From JAKOVR01 sp031415655 (lineage in GTDB: Bacteria > Actinomycetota > Acidimicrobiia > Acidimicrobiales > Acidimicrobilacustridaceae), in assembly GCA_031415655.1 (NCBI GenBank), contig JANOSD010000071.1, positions 1 to 64,000 on the forward strand: a stretch of 64,000 nucleotides of DNA. Direction: 5' to 3'. This document shows positions 60,516-64,000 of the stretch, piece by piece; the first letter of the stretch is position 1; every line of letters begins with the position of its first letter. Both the position numbers and the translations under genes were made by a program. The notes under the pieces were generated by a model that ran no database searches, was not told the origin of the DNA, and saw only the letters and a program-made list of their open reading frames with translations.

Positions 60516-61442
60516 ATGATCACCGTCCTCTCCGGTGGGGTCGGGGCCGCGCGCATGTTGCGTGGGTTCCTTGCGGTCCTTCCCGGGCCTTCCATCACCG
60601 CAATCGTCAACGTGGGCGACGATGCAACGATGCACGGCCTCCACATCTCCCCCGACCTCGACACCATCACCTACACCCTGGCCGGGGCAATTGATCCCGT
60701 GCAGGGCTGGGGCCTCGAGGGTGAAACGTGGCGGGCGATGGAGGCATTGGAGCGCTACGGCGGACAAACCTGGTTCCGGCTCGGCGACCGCGACCTCGCC
60801 ACCCACCTGTACCGCACCCAGCGCCGCCGTGACGGTGCCCCGCTCAGTGCCATCACCGCCGAGATCACCAACGCCTGGGGGCTCGACCTTCGGCTGCTCC
60901 CCGCCACGGACGATCCGCTCCACACCCGGCTGACCGTGCCCGGAGAAGGAGATATCGAGTTCCAGGAGTATTTTGTGCACCGACATCATGACGTCGCAGT
61001 GAGTGGTATCCGATTTGCGGGAGCCGTGGCCACGAAACCGGCTCCGGGGGTGCTCGGCGCCATCGGCAATGCCGAACTCGTGGTGATCGCCCCCTCGAAT
61101 CCCCTCCTCTCGATTGCCCCCATTCTCGCCGTTCCGGGAATCGATGAGGCGGTGCGCCGGCGGCGTGCCTCGGTGGTTGCGGTGTCCCCCATCGTTGGCG
61201 GCGCCGCGCTGAAAGGCCCGGCCGACCGCCTCCTCCGAGACCTTGGCCATGAGGTGAGCGTGGTGGGTGTGGCCCGCATCTATCGTGACCAGGCTTCGGT
61301 ACTGATCATTGACAACATCGATGCCCCGCTCGCCGCCGCCGTCGAGGCAGAAGGCATGCGATGCATCGTGGCGCCTACCGTGATGCGCGGCGCCACGGAA
61401 GCGGCCGCACTCGCACACGTTGTGCTCGATGCCGTGCGATGA
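60516..61442 (+). CDS. cofD: 2-phospho-L-lactate transferase (F420 biosynthesis)
   Basis: 308 residues. ITVLSGGVGAARMLRGFLAV at the start, IVNVGDDATMHGLHISPDLD, then LGDRDLATHLYRT and VVIAPSNPLLSIAPILAVPG are the CofD/FbiA signatures. It transfers a phospholactyl or phosphoenolpyruvyl group to the deazaflavin Fo. The start is ATG 60516 and the stop overlaps cofE, so the two are coupled; in Mycobacterium they are fbiA and fbiB. Confidence 0.93.
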   Translation: MITVLSGGVGAARMLRGFLAVLPGPSITAIVNVGDDATMHGLHISPDLDTITYTLAGAIDPVQGWGLEGETWRAMEALERYGGQTWFRLGDRDLATHLYRTQRRRDGAPLSAITAEITNAWGLDLRLLPATDDPLHTRLTVPGEGDIEFQEYFVHRHHDVAVSGIRFAGAVATKPAPGVLGAIGNAELVVIAPSNPLLSIAPILAVPGIDEAVRRRRASVVAVSPIVGGAALKGPADRLLRDLGHEVSVVGVARIYRDQASVLIIDNIDAPLAAAVEAEGMRCIVAPTVMRGATEAAALAHVVLDAVR

Positions 61443-62158
61443 CGCTCACCATCGTGCCCATTCACGGCATAGGCCAAATCACGCCCGGCAACGACCTGGC
61501 CGGCATCATCATCGACGCGTGCAACGCCACCACCGACCTCGAGGGCGGCCTGGCTGATGGCGATGTCGTGGTCGTGACGTCGAAGATCGTATCGAAAGCC
61601 GAGGATCGACTCGTCGCCGTCGACCCCGACGATCCGCTTTCCCACAAACCCCTGGTCGAGCAGGAATCCGTGCGCATCCTGCGACGTCGGGGCGAGTTGA
61701 TCATCAGCGAAACGGCGCAAGGTTTTGTGTGCGCGAACGCGGGGATCGACCTATCGAACATCGAACGCGGCTACGCCGCGTTGCTCCCCGTGGATTGCGA
61801 TCGTTCGGCCCGCCGGATCCGTGATGGGATTCGTGGCCGAACGGGAAGGGAAATCGCCGTGATCGTGAGCGACACCTTTGGGCGAGCCTGGCGGCGCGGG
61901 GTGACGGATGTGGCGCTCGGCTGCGCAGGAATCGCCGCGCTGATCGATCTCAAAGGCACCATCGATGCCGTTGGCCGCGAACTGCAAGTAACCGAGATTG
62001 CCGTCGCCGATGAGCTTGCGGCCGCATCCGACCTCGTGATGGGCAAGGCCACCAACGTCCCCGTTGCGGTGCTGCGGGGGGTAGATGCAACCTGGTTCCG
62101 GGAGGGATCAGTGCACGACGAACTCGTTCGACTCCCCGCCGACGACCTCTTCCGCTGA
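61439..62158 (+). CDS. cofE: coenzyme F420-0:L-glutamate ligase, single-domain
   Basis: 239 residues from ATG 61439 (ATGA overlap with cofD). PIHGIGQITPGNDLAGII, VVVTSKIVSKAEDRLV, ISETAQGFVCANAGIDLSN and VIVSDTFGRAWRRGVTDVAL are all CofE motifs. It adds glutamates to F420-0. It lacks the C-terminal nitroreductase-like domain of mycobacterial FbiB, so that part must be elsewhere or absent. Confidence 0.92.
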   Translation: MTLTIVPIHGIGQITPGNDLAGIIIDACNATTDLEGGLADGDVVVVTSKIVSKAEDRLVAVDPDDPLSHKPLVEQESVRILRRRGELIISETAQGFVCANAGIDLSNIERGYAALLPVDCDRSARRIRDGIRGRTGREIAVIVSDTFGRAWRRGVTDVALGCAGIAALIDLKGTIDAVGRELQVTEIAVADELAAASDLVMGKATNVPVAVLRGVDATWFREGSVHDELVRLPADDLFR

Positions 62159-62175
62159 TTGCCAACCCAGCTGCG

Positions 62176-63183
62176 TCAGGGTTGTGAATCGGGCACCCGC
62201 GCACCGGACAGCTGTGCCCCCGGCGGTACCTCCGAATCGCGCCCGGTCACGGTGAGATCGGCGACCAGAGCATCAGCGCCGATGCGACTCCCTTCGCCGA
62301 CGACCGAGCCCAGCACCGATGCGCCGGCGCCAATCACTGCCCCCGGGAGCACCACTGAGTTCTCGACATGTGCTCCGGATTCCACCGTTGCGCCGGCCAT
62401 GATGACGGCGTGATGGATTCGCGCGTCGGCGGCGATGACGGCGGATGGGTGCACGGCGACCTCTGCGGACCCCCGGCGACCGTCGATGCAATCAAGCTGC
62501 ACCTGAAGGTAGGTGGCCGGCGTACCGGCGTCGACCCAGTAGGCATTGGATTGGTAGGCGTAGAGCAACGCATCATCAACGAGTTGGGGGAAGACCTCAC
62601 GTTCAATGGACACTTTTCGCCCGCTCGGAATGCGCTCGATCACCGAAGGTTCGAGCACGTAGGTGCCGGCGTTGACCCAGTTGGTCGGGGCTTCCCCCAT
62701 CGGCGGCTTCTCGATAAAGGCCTCGACCCGACCCTCGTCGTCGATCGGAACGACCCCATATCGGGAGGGGTCGTCGACCGGTGTGAGCGCGATCGTGGCC
62801 TCGGCTCCGGACTCGATATGGGTTCTCCACACCGCACCGAGGTCGAGGTCGGTGAGCACGTCGCCATTCACCACGATGAATCGAGCGTCAATCCCGGCCT
62901 CGATGGCCGCGAAACGCACGGCGCCGGCGGTGTCGAGCGGCTCCGGCTCGACCGCGTAGTGCAGTCGGACGCCGGCACAGGTGTCGTCGGGATACGCCTC
63001 GAGAAAGGCGTCGGGTCGGTACCCGAGGGACAAGATGGCGTCGGTGACACCACCCTCACCAAGACTGCGAACTACTCGTTCGATCATCGGGACACCGACA
63101 ACAGGAAGCATCTGCTTCGGCACGGAAAGGGTGAGCGGACGCAGGCGTGTACCAAATCCGCCGACGAGAACGATGGCTTTCAC
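62176..63183 (-). CDS. mannose-1-phosphate guanylyltransferase-like nucleotidyltransferase
   Basis: 335 residues from GTG 63183. VLVGGFGTRLRPLTLSVPKQ is the signature loop, then VNGDVLTDLDL (metal Asp), EKPPMGEAPTNWVNAGTYVL and a C-terminal hexapeptide-repeat helix (AVIMAGATVESGAHVENSVV). The architecture is that of eukaryote-type GMPP and actinobacterial ManC. It would make GDP-mannose from mannose-1-phosphate, but other sugar-1-phosphates cannot be excluded. Confidence 0.85.
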   Translation of the reverse strand: MKAIVLVGGFGTRLRPLTLSVPKQMLPVVGVPMIERVVRSLGEGGVTDAILSLGYRPDAFLEAYPDDTCAGVRLHYAVEPEPLDTAGAVRFAAIEAGIDARFIVVNGDVLTDLDLGAVWRTHIESGAEATIALTPVDDPSRYGVVPIDDEGRVEAFIEKPPMGEAPTNWVNAGTYVLEPSVIERIPSGRKVSIEREVFPQLVDDALLYAYQSNAYWVDAGTPATYLQVQLDCIDGRRGSAEVAVHPSAVIAADARIHHAVIMAGATVESGAHVENSVVLPGAVIGAGASVLGSVVGEGSRIGADALVADLTVTGRDSEVPPGAQLSGARVPDSQP

Positions 63184-63193
63184 GGACCTGAGC

Positions 63194-64000
63194 CTACGGC
63201 GCGGGGGTACTCGGCGCGGGGGTACTGAGGGCAGGATCACCGACCGACGGGACGCCCGGAACCACGCCACCCTCCGCGCCCGCGCCAGGCGGGATGGACA
63301 ACTGACTCGGATCAATACCTTCGAGGGGATTGCCGGAACCTGCTCCGGCCCCGGGCTGGGCGCCGCTGCCCGGTACGTCTTCGAGCGAGTTCAACTGTGG
63401 AACCGATTCCGGCCGAGGCACATCCGTGCCTTCGGGAACCACGGCGAACGTGAAGGCCGAGGTGTCGTCTTTAAACCGGATATCGCCGAAATCACGATCG
63501 AACACCTCGGCTGGCACCGTGCTGTCGAACGCATTTGACCAGCGGTACACGAGCACCTTGGCCTCTTTATCGCCGCATTTATAGCCATTGGTGTATTTGG
63601 TTCCGTTCACCTCAATGGAGTCCTTACCGAACTTCACCCCAACCATCTCACCCCACACACTGAGTTGCGCGCCCTTGCCGGACGCTTTGCTGGTGAACGG
63701 ATGGATGTGCATCACCCCATCCCCGTGGGTGTGGATGCCATCGGTGTCAGCTTTGCCCGGGACATCGACCAGCGGTGGGAGAAAGGAGTCGCAGATGTAG
63801 AAACCGTAGGCCGCGTGCCAGTGGTCTTTGTTCTTTACGGGTGCCTCCTTGCCGGACAGGCTTTCGAGCCGATCGGACCGAGAGAACACCACCAACGCGG
63901 TGCCCAGGAGAACGATGGCCACAAGGGCCAGCGGGAAGCCCAGCTTTGGCCGCTCGCGGAGTGAACCGCCGGCTCGTGCTGCACGAGCCACTTTTTTCGA
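63194..64000 (-). CDS. membrane-anchored extracellular protein of unknown function
   Basis: 265 residues from GTG 63991, with the frame still open to the window edge, so the start may lie outside. A single N-terminal helix (FPLALVAIVLLGTALVVF), then a domain with DHWHAAYGFYICD and THGDGVMHIHPFTSKASGKG, whose clustered histidines could bind metal. A low-complexity Gly/Pro/Ala tail ends STPAPSTPAP. Not recognised. It lies 11 nt before the manC-like gene. Confidence 0.7.
   Translation of the reverse strand, partial: SKKVARAARAGGSLRERPKLGFPLALVAIVLLGTALVVFSRSDRLESLSGKEAPVKNKDHWHAAYGFYICDSFLPPLVDVPGKADTDGIHTHGDGVMHIHPFTSKASGKGAQLSVWGEMVGVKFGKDSIEVNGTKYTNGYKCGDKEAKVLVYRWSNAFDSTVPAEVFDRDFGDIRFKDDTSAFTFAVVPEGTDVPRPESVPQLNSLEDVPGSGAQPGAGAGSGNPLEGIDPSQLSIPPGAGAEGGVVPGVPSVGDPALSTPAPSTPAP

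Overview
The window is a high-GC chromosomal segment of an actinobacterium. The best guess is the class Acidimicrobiia (Ilumatobacter/Microthrix-like). This rests on a DUF3499 protein, coenzyme F420 genes (cofD, cofE), FtsEX with an M23 hydrolase, a DUF5719 protein, and a gene order that, from memory, partly matches the Mycobacterium secA1-comF-sahH-manB-DUF3499-fbiA-fbiB-manC region. No rRNA, tRNA or CRISPR array was seen.

Layout: 1-6.8 kb holds the end of an IS transposase, about 1 kb with no supportable gene, a two-gene membrane/secreted unit flanked by two large TACA-loop hairpins, a hexapeptide-repeat protein, a DUF4184 membrane protein, a PGPGW protein and a lipoprotein. From 6.8 to 16.8 kb nearly everything is on the minus strand: HAD phosphatase, metallophosphoesterase, Bax-inhibitor-like protein, AI-2E-family permease, Rieske protein, M23 peptidase, enoyl-CoA hydratase, ftsX, ftsE, prfB.

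From about 17.1 to 31.3 kb the secA-prfB junction is split by a 14.2-kb integrative element. A tyrosine integrase, an excisionase-like protein and a toxin-antitoxin pair lie at its left end. A 29-bp near-identical core sits at both ends: the true 3' end of secA at the right, and a leftover SEC-C coding end next to prfB at the left. Tandem 11-bp repeats that look like integrase arm sites lie just inside both ends. The element's right 10 kb (21.2-30.9 kb) looks like a gene-cassette array. Small genes in either orientation (barstar, SMI1/KNR4-ankyrin, VapBC, GNAT remnant, many unknowns) stand essentially one per interval. They are separated by about 15 copies of a diverged palindromic repeat that always points the same way, and the last copy has inverted GCATAAC/GTTATGC ends like an integron attC site. 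No integron integrase is present. This is the most unusual part of the window.

From 31.3 to 47.7 kb the minus-strand order resumes: secA, a FlgM-like protein, comF, mtnA, a polysaccharide deacetylase, an SDR, ahcY (with a possible structured leader), a lipoprotein, a phosphoglucose/phosphomannose isomerase-type SIS protein, Trm112, phosphomannomutase, a glycosyltransferase, a giant GT-C-like membrane protein and a CPBP protease. From 47.8 kb come DUF3499, ftsH, a thioredoxin-like protein, DUF5719 and a GT2/membrane fusion. A GDP-sugar and F420 block follows: GT4, a GDP-4-keto-6-deoxymannose reductase-like protein, gmd interrupted by an in-frame intein, cofD, cofE and a mannose-1-phosphate guanylyltransferase-like gene. 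Together the isomerase, mutase, guanylyltransferase, dehydratase and reductase could convert fructose-6-phosphate to a GDP-6-deoxyhexose such as GDP-D-rhamnose for the nearby glycosyltransferases. The cofD/cofE pair serves F420 synthesis.
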